A stretch of DNA of 64,000 nt from Clavelina lepadiformis. Its lineage: Eukaryota; Chordata; Ascidiacea; Aplousobranchia; Clavelinidae. The stretch's first letter is position 1. Each line of letters starts with the position of its first letter. Made by a program: the position numbers and the translations under genes. Where the stretch lies: the NCBI RefSeq assembly GCF_947623445.1, contig NC_135243.1:16556501-16620500 (forward strand), given 5' to 3'. Positions 47,901 through 59,500 of this stretch are shown piece after piece. Below the pieces are notes generated by a model, which was not told where the DNA came from, made no database searches, and saw only the letters and a program-made list of their open reading frames with translations.

Positions 47901-49843
47901 AAATGGGGGCTTCGGGTGTATGTCTTGTCTGACTCGGAATCTGGGTATATCTCAGCTTTTGAACCCTATTTTGGAAAAACTACTACAGAAAATTTGTCGC
48001 GTCAAGATCTGCCGTTTACATCGAGAATCGTGATGCATTTAGTTGGCAAGCTGCTGTCAAAAGTCAGAGCAAGTGGTTATCATGTATACACAGACCGGTT
48101 TTATACAAGCTGCACTCTAGCAAAAGAACTGCTTCAGAATCAAAAAATACATGATGCAAAAAATTGCGAAAAATTGCGAAAAGTAGCATTTTTAAAAACG
48201 CTAAAAAAAAAAATTTAAAAAAAATTTCGACAAAAAAAATTCACAGCCATACTCTACACATATAAAACTACCCAAAAATGCATTAAAAAAAAATTGGACC
48301 TGGACTGACCGAAACGGTAAAAAAAAATTGGACCGCAAAGGGTTATTGCGGGTGATGGTATATGAGTCTCATGAGGTCGTTGTCTACTTTTCTCACCCAC
48401 AGATATAATTTTTCTCCTTGACAGCTTGTTGTCTGATGACTAGCTTCAATTAACAGTGATCAATATTATAATGACTTGTTTTCCACAGCTATATTATAGG
48501 ACCAAACTCCTTGTTACTTTGTGAAGATGACAATAAAGTTGTCTATCTTAACACTGAACTTATTCAAATAGAATTCAACAATGGTTACATAGGAATGACA
48601 ACTGCATGTACTGACTATCTTGAAGTTTCTTTAAACAATTACATTTAGACAAAACATTAGCACAGCAACAGCATAAAGACGTCCATGTTATAAGGTTGAT
48701 CTTAATAGAAATAATGCATTGGACAACTGTGCATAACTCACGCAAGATAGGCAGGCGCGATATTTATGTCACGACTTAAAACAGAAAGTTATCGACACGC
48801 AATGTTATCTATAATTGACGTCATTCTTCGTAATGCAGACGTCTGAAAATAAGAATTTTATATTCTCTTCGATTTGTATATTATAACATCCCTTTATTAT
48901 CACACCTCGGTTAAGTTCGAAAACGTTTGTCACGAAATTTAGATTCACCATTTACAGAAATTTATTGGTATTCTTTCAAAAAAGTTAAAAATGTCATTCA
49001 AAGTTTGTTGACTTGCCATCAGAAACGAGTAAGGAGAGTGTATTCTCAAGCATTTCTTTATGTTGAATTAGCCTATATTTTATGTGGAAATAGATCGAAG
49101 GTGTTTTGTCCATTCACGAACTGCACGTTTGGCAATTGTCTGGAAATTGCGCAATCGCCTCAGCTCACGTGACTATGCATGGAGAAGACAATTTTGTTGA
49201 AACAGCGAAAAAGTTAAATCAAGTGTTTCACGACATCGGCGTACATTCTGTCACACTTCAGCCTGAAGTGTACGACTGTGAGGAAGGCAAATGGAAATGC
49301 GGTGTGCGAAGTTGCCCATATGCTCCAAAATCGGGGACAGGTGCACTGCAGCAAGCGAACGAAATCAAAGATACTTCACATATTTTTATTGAAGATGGTA
49401 GTTGCACCAGGTAATTTAATAAGCCAGCATACAAGCTACTTCATGACACTATATATTGCATAAGGATCTGTGAAAATATGATTATTTATCAATGAAACTA
49501 CCAATGTAGAGGTACTGTATTTCAGTCTTGTTAAAGCCACGCCATGTAATGACATGACGTAATGAAATTGTTAAAACAGTAAAAACATGTTTGATGTTTC
49601 CTACAAAAAATATCTAACAGACCCTAAAATTGTCGCATTGTTTCCGGTAGTTACGCTTCGGACGCCAACAGTGAAAGCGAAACTTGTCTCCTTTCATGTG
49701 TGTCCGACCACTGTCAAGAGTTCCAATGCTGCTCACCTAACTCTAATGGACAATCAAAACTTTCCACGAAATCGAAGAACTTGAGTGGAAATGCCAATGA
49801 TGTTGAATTCGGTATTATTAACGACCTATTCACATTTGGATAA
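44972..49843 (+). CDS. SLC30A1: SLC30A1 (ZnT1)-like zinc transporter, copy B
   Basis: Paralogue of the gene at 25594-28075 with the same six-exon plan: 44972-45063, 45239-45454, 45918-46308, 46472-46630, 49094-49410, 49651-49843; 1368 nt = 455 aa. All splice sites and both HxxxD zinc-site pairs are kept. Differences: the His loop is four residues shorter (11 His), exon 6 has four extra codons (near DTSHIFIEDGS), and the extreme C-terminus ends LFTFG rather than IITS. An in-frame ATG six codons upstream (44954, MSNLRK) exists only here, so the protein may be 461 aa; copy A has ATA there. The optional 81-nt intron in exon 3 (46076-46156) is also kept open. Intron 5 has grown from 99 bp in A to 2463 bp through mobile DNA. 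Both copies appear functional. Confidence 0.92.
46766..48342 (+). mobile_element. piggyBac transposon, internally deleted
   Basis: Terminal inverted repeats CCCTTTGCGGTCCA (left) and TTGGACCGCAAAGGG (right), with CCTACATCCC-type subterminal repeats at the left. It is flanked by TTAT on both sides (46762-46765, 48343-48346) instead of the usual TTAA. It carries a shortened transposase gene. 1577 bp, against roughly 2.4 kb for complete relatives. Confidence 0.88.
47118..48218 (+). CDS. piggyBac transposase, C-terminally truncated
   Basis: DDE/D transposase of the piggyBac family. The N-terminus is Asp/Glu/Ser-rich (SDFSDSDMEMSDDGSSDPDE) after RRFSANDVLEML, a usual start in PGBD proteins. The catalytic core shows the first Asp in IAVDESTVGFKGR and the second in YTDRFYTS, with KPTKWGLRVYVL between. 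The frame ends after KELLQNQK and a Lys-rich, A-rich run. The third catalytic Asp and the Cys-rich C-terminal domain are missing (about 366 codons, against some 550-600), so it cannot be active. The true start is unclear: the frame is open upstream through TACAG, which could be an acceptor, and the first ATG in frame is at about 47157. Confidence 0.88.
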   Translation: MAARRFSANDVLEMLDSEDENHSDMEVDEESDFSDSDMEMSDDGSSDPDEHSDSDGSTSNDVVDSNGWRVWHDNDSDFPHHPFTATDVGPNLEKIPETELEYFQNFMSDEIFMEILVATNAYATIRLQQKRFVKNSVWYGWQDLTLPELKAYLGVVLKMALVEKPEIKDYFSRKWTEYCPFFLDVFSRRRFLQIHWMLHVKSPEPTTAPITRGSVMKNLVSCIQKKCLRNFTPRQNIAVDESTVGFKGRIAFKTYNPKKPTKWGLRVYVLSDSESGYISAFEPYFGKTTTENLSRQDLPFTSRIVMHLVGKLLSKVRASGYHVYTDRFYTSCTLAKELLQNQKIHDAKNCEKLRKVAFLKTLKKKI

Positions 49844-50579
49844 ACAGGAGAGAACAAACATTTTGCATCTGGCCTTATCAGGCTACGAGATTTTACGGCA
49901 ATATCCCCGATCAAGTTCAAATCCGTTGCTAGTCTGTGTATGAGGTTTCAATGACACTCTCCCAATAAAAGATTTCCCAAGGAGGGAAACAGGCGACCAG
50001 TTCTATTACAACATGCTAATCTTTTTTAATAAAATCTTCTACTTGTACAAAACCTTTAAAAATTTGTGGCTGCTTTTTTCAGTATTTTGACAGATTAAAA
50101 TTCGTGTTTTGCAATGACTGTTATACCATTTTTGTAAGAGGTAAGAAATATTTTTTGCATTTTTACACTTTGCTATAACTACATTTTTGTAAACCGCGTG
50201 CGAATATATGAGCTACACATTTGAAAAAACATGTTTCGTCAAGTGAATTTGAGATACAGCGAATGTTGTTGAATGAATTACAAAAATCACTAATTTTCTT
50301 GATTATTTTATATCTTATCACAACTTTGATACAGACTATAGCACGACAATGAATGTGAATATACCTAAACAAATTTTATACTTAAAATAATACAAATTAA
50401 AAAAAACCTTCAAGCCTCTATCAACGTTCACAGTATCAGCAATGTCAGCCAAATCCAACACTAATCGTAAGGGTTTTGTTTTGACCTATAACTTATTAAA
50501 CATGTCTATCTCACACAAAAAGCAGCAAAGTAAATGCTAAAACATATAATGCAGACACTTTTCGGGTAAAAACGCAACG
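49844..50579. other. 3' ends of SLC30A1-like copy B and CEP112
   Basis: Tail-to-tail spacer between the transporter stop (plus) and the CEP112 stop (minus). It aligns with 28076-28700 except for about 90 extra bases near 50460-50550. No other gene seen. Confidence 0.5.
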
Positions 50580-53500
50580 TCACAGGTTTAACGAAGAGTC
50601 AGTGCCAATCGACTTCACTCGTTCGAGATCGTCAAAATCTTCAAGAACATCGATTCTCTGCTGGAGCGACTTGATCTGTATTAAAGATCACTCGTAAGTA
50701 TAAAATGAAGGAGACAAAAACCTTTAAAAGAGTCAAATAATGCACTTATTATGGTATCTTCCTCTGTTATGAATGTCAGTAATCTTGTCCGTCTATCTAT
50801 TAATCTTAATTTTTGACTCCCAAAACTAAAACCGCTATAATACTCTGAAATATTACTAAAGCAGCAATATATTTAGCTCATACTTGCGATCTGAGACAAG
50901 CTATGGTCTCTTCAAGGTTGACTTTGAGGGCATTAGGGAGAAGGCCTTTTAATCTTTCTTCACATTCCAGTTTTACCCGAGACAGCTAAAGACATTTATA
51001 AGACGTATACAGAATCGCAACAAGAAAAAAACGAATACGGTTACAAAAAAAGGAAAGAAATCCGACATACATTTTGCTTGAGGTCGTATTCAATTTGCTG
51101 GGAATGACGCTGAAGCTGGTGGTGCTCGGTCCTTTCTCGCTCAAGACTTGCTTGCAGATTCTAAATTTACGCAAAAATTTTTAAAAATCTTAGAAGCTGG
51201 TAATCAGTCAGCTACTAACGTTGCCAAGCTGTGAAAACGGCGAGGTACTTTGCTCAAAGTATCATACCAGGATTAGTGAGTTGTGCTCCGTTTTCTGTCT
51301 GCTTTGCTCTTCTTCGAGCTTAGCTGCATTGTTAAGTAACTGCTCCTCCGTTTCATTCCGGGCTTGTATCATTGCCTCCCTCATCTGGGCTTCTTTGTTT
51401 TGAGCCTCCAACATCCGTTCATGAGCACGATCTAATCTCTCTCTGTACTCGCTCTCCAGTTGCTCAAAGCGATTTTTCGTCTAAATTGGGGAAGCAAGTG
51501 TTAACAGTTAATGACATCTTAGCTAAACGGTAACAGCATAGCGCAAAGACTGCGGGAGCCTAAGTTAATTGCTAATGATTACAGTAAGTCGTTATAATTA
51601 TTATACTTAAAACGAAACCAATCGAGTACATGCACATGATTAACAGAGATATATAGAAAAATACACAAAATACCGAATAACCGACCTTTAATGCTTGCTG
51701 CTCCAGTTCAGAGGCATGCTGCTGATGCAGTTCCATTCGCTGTCGATCAATTTCAGACTCTAGTCTCTGCACAGACAGGTCGTGATCACGTGCCGCCTTC
51801 TGCCTTTCTTCCTCTCGCAACAAACCGAGTTCGACCAATTGCTGCCTTCGCAAAGCATTCGCAGAAACGAGTTCCTCTCGCAGCTCTCGTATCTGCTGTT
51901 CCATGTTTGACATAACCTATGAAAATTGAACCTTAAGTCAGACAGCGTAACCCGTACAAGGGTAAGACGTTATTCACTCAAAAGCGGAAAAACATTGCAA
52001 CATGTTGAAATGCTGTAAAGTAGTTGAAATAAACCATTGATATAATCGTACTAAAATCTATGGTACATATCTACAAAAATAGTTTTTACCAAAATTGACA
52101 AATACCGCTTGGCCAAGGCGTTGGTGTTGGCTGAACGCACAAAATTTCACTTTAAGTAAATTTGTCACAAAAAAACGGCTTCCCAGTTTCCCACCAAAGT
52201 TTGGAAAGTTGTCTATTTCGATTCTGTTTTAATAATTAAGCTACCGTACGCATATTGTACGACGAGGGATAATTACTGAAGTCTGTTAACATGTGATCGA
52301 AATCCCAAGTAAAGCCAAGTAAACATGACTACTAGCTACACAGAAAAACAAACCATGTACTTAGCACAAGATACACGGAATTTTGGTATTTACTGGTTAG
52401 TACTAACGGCGTGGTATGACATAATAATACCAAATTAGTACCTAAAAAATGCCCTGAATTGTCGTTAGACCTACATAAGTAACGCTTGAATAGCTTACAA
52501 CAACATGTTCTGCCAAATTAAAAGGAAATCTCGGTAAGTTTTATACCGAAATATAATTTTTCGTATAAACATCAGCGCAGTACACTTCAAAGTCCAGTGC
52601 TTAACCAATAACCACAGAAACCATTTTTATCTTTGAGAAACTTATGCGCGTGGAAGACCGTTCAGAGATAAGCGTGACTTCACGAATTTGAAGACGGAAA
52701 AATAAAATCAACTAGAGAAAGAAATTCATAAATAATTTCCGGGACGAATACACATAAAAGTGGTTCGTATTTCTGCTGCGGAGAAATGTACCTCTTGATG
52801 CTGCAGCCTTCTCTCTTCGGCAATCTTTTCTTGTTGCTCGAGCGCATCACGTAATCTCGATTCTCCGGACGACAATTGATTTTCATAATCACGAACAAGC
52901 TTATCTCGGTCGACCGTATATCGTTGCGTCATCACACCCACGTCGTGTTCATACATCACTTTCGTTTCCGCCATCTTTGTAATGACAAGTATAGATCAAA
53001 CGTACAGACGAAATTGGAAAGATATTAGTTGTATGAAATTCCGTCTATCCGATTCAACCAATAGCTAATAGACTAATAGCATTTTTTATAATAAACCGTC
53101 TCTGTACAATGTAAATCATCACTAGAAACTCTAGCAAGTTGACTGGGTAAAAATTAAGAATGTTAATCGTTGGTGGTAAGTGAAAGCTTTTACCTCATCG
53201 TTATGTCTTTCTTTCAATTCGTCCAGTTCCTTTTTAAATTCTTCCTGCAGCTTTGTTCTGTTTATCTTGCTCTGCTCCAGGTCAAGCTCCACCTTTTCCA
53301 GTTGCGACCTCATATCGGCATACACCTTTTGTTGCGCGTCTGACACCTGTTTAGAGGATAGAAAATATTAACACCTCTCAATCCTATCATATTATTGCAA
53401 CTTAGAAAAAAGACAAAATTCCTTTAAAACAACATCAAAAAAAGTTGTTTTGAAATGTTTGAAAAATGTTATAAACGAAGTAAAAAATTCTGAATAAACC

Positions 53501-56500
53501 TGTTTTTTGTAAGATTCTATCGCTTGTTCAGCTTGTACAGTTGACTGCTTCTGGGAAAGGGTTAACTTGACAATTTGCTCATCTTTCTCCCTACGCAACA
53601 AAGAAAGAATAAAATTACATCCAACGTAAACAAATGTCCTTAAGCATATCTACATGCAACGTGACAGGAAAATCAAAACAACAAAAATGGGTACAATTTG
53701 CGTAAACAAAATGCACCACAATATGTTTGACTTTGATTTTTGTTTGAACTTGGCTGATATGTCGCCGTTTAATCGTGTTCTTATGCAATGATGTGACAAA
53801 GGGAAAGTATTAGTTGCTGTATTGAGTATTGTACTTGACAACATCTTCTAGAGCTTTCGTTGCTTTGTTCAGCTGTGTTCTCTCATGATCCCATTCCGAA
53901 CGCAAACTGTGCATCTGTTTATCATGCAAGTGCTGCATGCTCATAGAGTCCTGTTGATGCAAGGACTCCTTCTCCTGGAATAGAATTTCGGGAAGGTAAC
54001 AACAAACGATTAGTCGGAGGAGAATTTCAAATGATATCTTACGCGGATTTCTCTTGCACGTTGCTGCTCGCTATCTTGCACGGCGTGTTTCAGGCTTTGG
54101 ATTTGATCTTCGAGGTCTCGTATCGTTTCATGTGCCTGGAAATAAACAGCCTAATTGTTTATCGGGTTATTGGTTATCATTCGTGGCGTCCTGATCTACT
54201 TACTGTTACATTACGAAATGTAATGGAGTAGATAAATTCCAGTATCACAAAATGAAGTTGTTAAACGCCACCAGCAAGTACATGTATTAAAATTGTTACT
54301 CGACTTCACGTAACTTTGTCCGTCAGTGTAACAAAATTTAACCGGGAAATCAGGAATGCAGTCAACCATTGCACCAAGTCCGTGTTCATTTGTAGATTTT
54401 TAAGCACTTTGACGCCAACTTGTGACTGAAACTATTTTACCTTTATCACATAAATCTCACATTTCGCTGGAAGTCCGGCTAAAATAGTATACAGCGCTGG
54501 CTAATGAAAAAAATTAAATAGTAAGATTGTAAGTGGCAACATAAAGCTTTCCCAGAAGTGTTGAAGTAGGGAGAATTACAAGGGTTATGCAAGTCAGAAT
54601 TCTGGATTGAATCAAGTTTTTTGCTTGCGTTGTTAAGTTACCTTGTATGGTTTATTTCAAGCTAATTCCCGATTTTTGCAAACAATGTAATAGTCCTATA
54701 AGAGGCTAAAGCAAAATGGAACAGAAAGGCGTCTAAAAAATACTGTTTCTAAGATAAAAAGCAAAACATATCACTGTAAATCATTTGCGTTTTGTTGTCG
54801 TCATTTGATGGACTTTCTCGACAAGGGAAGTTGCAGTAAAAAGCAGTCAAACACTCAATTACAGTACACTCATACTGCGAGAAAAAGTTGATTTTTTTCT
54901 CTGCACTAATAAACACAGCATAGCAGCATCTGTACTTAAAAGGGAGATGTCTCGGCGGAAAATGAGTAAATATATTTCGTCGATTGACGTTGAAAGAAAC
55001 ACTGACGTAACAAATAAATCTTTTAACAATTAAATCTACGTAACTGAGTTTCACCGCTTTACTTAAATACAGTATAACCAATCATCGTTAGTGTTAGACC
55101 GAAACTGTACTTAACTGTATTACAACTAGTTATTGTACTGGGCAAACACTGCGATGAACCACTTAATTTCTCAAATTGGAAATCAGTTATTTACCCGTGT
55201 TGACGATATGGACTGTTCCTGCTTCAAGTATTCGATATTGGCATCGTTTTTGGTGCTGAGTGAACGTATTGTATTGCTATATTCTTGTCGTACCTTGTTC
55301 AATTCATCTTGCAAGTCTTCGCATCTAAATCAAAAACAACTGAATACAGGGGCGGATGTGATAAGAATATGATAACAAGAAGAGTATTTCGATTGTCTTA
55401 GAAGAGACGTCAGTCTGAAGTAGTCGCCTAAAACATACAGAAAAATTAATTTTATCGAAGCTCAATTGAAAAAACGAGAAATGGCTTTCAAAATTTTGAC
55501 TTTGGCATTTAAACTACGACCGTATTCGATGCAGATAAAAGATCGTCGCAGTCCATAAACCTAAATCAAAATCGTGAATAAAAGGAAACCCACCTATTCT
55601 TGACAACAACATAATCTTAAACAAAACGAAAAAGGTGACTCTGTAGCGATTAGTCTTCGGAAAATAACTGAACTTTTAACTGAACGCATTTCTGCGAAGG
55701 ACAGGCCAAGTGCAATAAGCCGTACCAATGTAAAGTATTCAGAAGATGTAAACATATAGGCTGCCGTAGGTAAGAATTTATGGGTCACTGGCGCAAAACA
55801 AGCTACGGCACGTCACAAGCAAAATTTACGGCATATTAAATCGGACCGATTTTATAAGAAAAACAACTACAGTACTTAGTTTTGGTCAGTTGCAATTCTT
55901 TCACGATACGACTCTGTTCCATCTCAAGCTGCTGCTTCTCGGAAATTACGACTTGACGCGCGCTCGCCATAGATTCAGTTTCTTGGGTCAATTGCGCTAC
56001 GTGGCGCTCTAATTCACCCACGACAACTTTCTGTTAAAATAACCAAAATAGAGGCGTTTACGCTTGCCCTAGGTGTCTGTGGTTATCGTTGCAAAACCCA
56101 CCGTCGCTTGGCTCTGTGAATTGTATTCGTCCTCCATGTTGGTTAATCGTTGGTTAGTGTCTTCTAGCAGATCTTGGATGCTTTTCGTGTGACCTTTTTG
56201 AAGTTCATATTTTTCTCTTTCCATGGACCCAATCATGTCTTGAATCTGTTCGTGCACAAAATACACAAATCAGGTTTAAACGTCCCAAGCACTTCCTTAA
56301 ACGAGAGAATGTTTTCGTTTGCAATAACCGTAATCTGGTATCTCCAATACGTTAACCTCAGTACATGGTTCGCGAAAGTTAAGTTCAATATGACTAACGC
56401 GGGATGTTAATAGATAAACATGGCGCGTAAAGCGCTCTCATGTTACGATAAATAAAATGTCGAGACGGTGGGCGGATTTTCTCTGCCAAATGAGGCAAGA

Positions 56501-59500
56501 GGCGCTTGAACCAATATAACTATCGTCTCGAACATATGCGATGCATTTGCAGATCATGCGAACAAGTGTGGTAGGGTGCATGCGGTGTTAGTAGTTGACT
56601 AATGCATTCGTTCTGTACCAGTATCAGAAGTAATAACTTTGCATGAATTTTGTAGAAATAAAGCATTTTAGTGAAAGCAAAGGGAAAAATATAGCTAGGT
56701 TTGAAAGGTGAAAACTGAGAATATCTTATGAGATGGCATAATTCATTTCCAGCTCTTCATGTGCATAAGCCGCGCCAATTAAGTTAGAAGAAATGAAGTA
56801 TAAACACAGTAAGCTTCCACCAAAGAATGGTGTTTTGAGTGTTGGTTTTGTGATAATTGGTGGTGACACATTAGAGGTGTTTGGACTTCTTTTATCGTCA
56901 CAAAGTTGTGTTAAGCATTAAAAAGAAAAACGATAAGAAAAATGTTGTTAATAAACAATCATTTTTGAGTTAATAATAATTACAGACTTTCAGCCGATAC
57001 AGCATAGCGTATTAAAGAAGTTAGAAAAATTTTACTTAAACGCTGTGACTGTTAGCTTTGTTTAAGGATTAAATGTTTATTAGAATAAATTACGATACAT
57101 GAGATTATGAAGGAAGTGCGTCATTAAAGTTCACAATTTTTTCTGGATAAAAATACTTGTTGCTTTAAGCGCAGTATTAGCAATTTTTTCTCTAAACATT
57201 AGCGATAAATACCACTAAAATTAAAAACATAATTCAATATTGATAAGCCTTAGGTAATAATGCTGATCACATAGGGTAAAACCTAAGACAATAAAATGTT
57301 GTTAAGTTGTTTATTTGTTGTGGTTTTTGCTTAAATGAGTTCAACTTTAGTTAAATCTCATGATTACATTTTAACTTTCAAAAATAACAACTGTTAAGGG
57401 CTAAAAGGTCTTAGAAACACTCCTAAAAATTTTATGGCCCCGAGCAAATCGGTATTCGTCATTTAGCCTACTATAAACTAGAATAGAAGTAGTGACAAGC
57501 CCGCAAAAGCAGGTGATAAGATCACATATAAACGTACGATAAGTAAACTTCCTTATTCATCAAAGCTTATTCCCCAGCATGAGCTGTCTTTGAAGGCGTT
57601 AGAGTAGTTCAACTGCAGCGACAGAAAACATGTTTTGCGCCCACGCATTGGCCTAAATGCGCGTGATTCAATCGCTTCGCGGCAAAGTTGACTGCACATT
57701 TACCTCCACGATATGTTTAAAAAATGCCGCAAATTGTTGTCATAAAATTTAGCATTAACCTTCGCCTCGTATTCCGTTCTCAAAGACTCCGTCTTTTCAT
57801 CAATCAACGTGTTGAGATCTTCAATCTCTTTCTCTTTGTTTTCTTTAATGGCTTGAACTTCTTTTACTGCAACTTGGACTATTTCAAAAGCATAAAAAAC
57901 ATTTGGCTAAACAAAGTAAGTCACTGAGTTACCAAACATTAGGATGATGTTGTTAAAATAAAACGAAATGCTAAAATCAGTCGTAATAAAAAATGGTGGT
58001 TTGCTAAGGTGCAAAACAGTAGACACCAGTCACATAAGCCGGTATATATTTCCCCAGCATTTGTGAAACGAACGCAATTTGTTGCAAATTTAATAACTTA
58101 CACTTGATCCCGAAAAAACAACTTTACCTTTTCGTTCCAGCTTCCTTTTGCTGTCATCGTATTCCTTCTCTTTTCCTTTGTAATGACGTTTCAATTCATC
58201 TATTTCACTGTTCTTCCGATCAAGTATCTGAAGATAATTTCAGTATACACTCCAACACAATTTGTTGACAATTTCTATTAATCGTATTAAAACACAGGCA
58301 TAAGTATAAGAACGTAATACAACGTAAACAAAAGAAAACCTTCTGCACGGCAAGGTCATGCTTGTGTTGAAGGGAGAGCTTTTCTTCATGAAATCTTGCT
58401 TCAAGCACCTTGGTCTTCATTTCAATCTGTTTATAAAATTATTTGCAATTCAAGTGCGAAAATTGACTTTTTTAACTTAGTAGTCAGTGTACCTGTGAAT
58501 TCCATGAAGTTTGTTCATTTATTTAAAAAATATGAATTTCAAGTTACCTCTTTTTCGTGCATATTTATCAAACTCTGCTCATCACGGAATGACGATATAC
58601 CTTTAAATAATAGAATACATTATCTGCCAAACATCAGCAACATTGATATGTTTATTTTAGGAAGGAAGCTTGGTAAAATAAAAATAGCAGTTCTGCTTAA
58701 TGTGTACAATGTCAAGTACCCAAAGGAATTATTGCAGAACTTCTCCAGCACTAGTGGCAGTGTTTATAGTTTTGGCAACATGCATCAACCTAGCTCGATT
58801 AGCCGGAGTAGGTTTCACATGCTACGTTGTCTATGACTCCCTTATTGTCAAAGTAAGAAGCTAAGTAATTGAAACATCTTAGTAGATAAAAACAAAAAAC
58901 ATATTCACTCCATTTATTAATCTGAAATGAATTTCATTTTAATTGCATGAAGTGTATCTTCCAAAAATGTATTCCAGCATATTTTTTACTAAACTTTGTA
59001 AGAAATAACCATGAACAACTGATACAATTATGAAATATTAAGGAGCAATAGACATCTGAACAATAGACAACAACAGACATTAGCAACAAAACTTAGAAGC
59101 AAAATGTTAGGAAAAACGAGAAATTTGAAGGAAACATACTATGAACCAGGATAGATGTAAGCATTTTAATGCAGACGTTTCAAGTAATAATTATTCTCAT
59201 TTTCAATGCAAGATAAAACAAAAAAAAAAAAAAAATTTGTTAGAATATGCCTTGCATTGAGAATGACTATAGTTATTACACAAAACGTCTGCAATTAAAA
59301 TGTTAGCATCTAATCTGACTGAAGCATTGTTACTCCAAATACATATTGATGTTAGTAACTTAGTGCAACTCCAAATCTGCTGACTTTGTTCACCACTCAT
59401 CACACTTGACCACCATACCAGATAGGAAAAGGAACAAAGCTTAAAGTGAGGGGCAATTCCAAAAACATGTTGATCTTATACGAAAGAACACTACTCACTG

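Larger units (their letters stand above)
46675..49040. mobile_element. Insertion in intron 5 of transporter copy B, hosting a piggyBac element
   Basis: About 2.4 kb absent from copy A. The left part starts TA-CAGTAATACCTCTGTAATGG, which resembles a pogo/Tigger end, but I cannot find the matching inverted end on the right, so the outer element is unidentified or truncated. The piggyBac element at 46766-48342 lies within it. 48347-49040 holds no recognisable gene. Confidence 0.55.
40602..50650 (+). repeat. Segmental duplication, copy B
   Basis: Direct repeat of 20891-28765. It is longer mainly because of a 2.4-kb insertion in intron 5 of the transporter (about 46675-49040). Its right end runs into the true terminal exon of CEP112, so B sits at the original junction with CEP112 and A is the displaced copy (inference). 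Confidence 0.92.

Noticed and set aside
47118-48218. Idea that the piggyBac-derived gene is domesticated (PGBD-like)
   Set aside because: It lacks the third catalytic residue and C-terminal domain, still has its terminal repeats and target duplication, and is absent from the paralogous intron. A young deleted transposon is the simpler reading.
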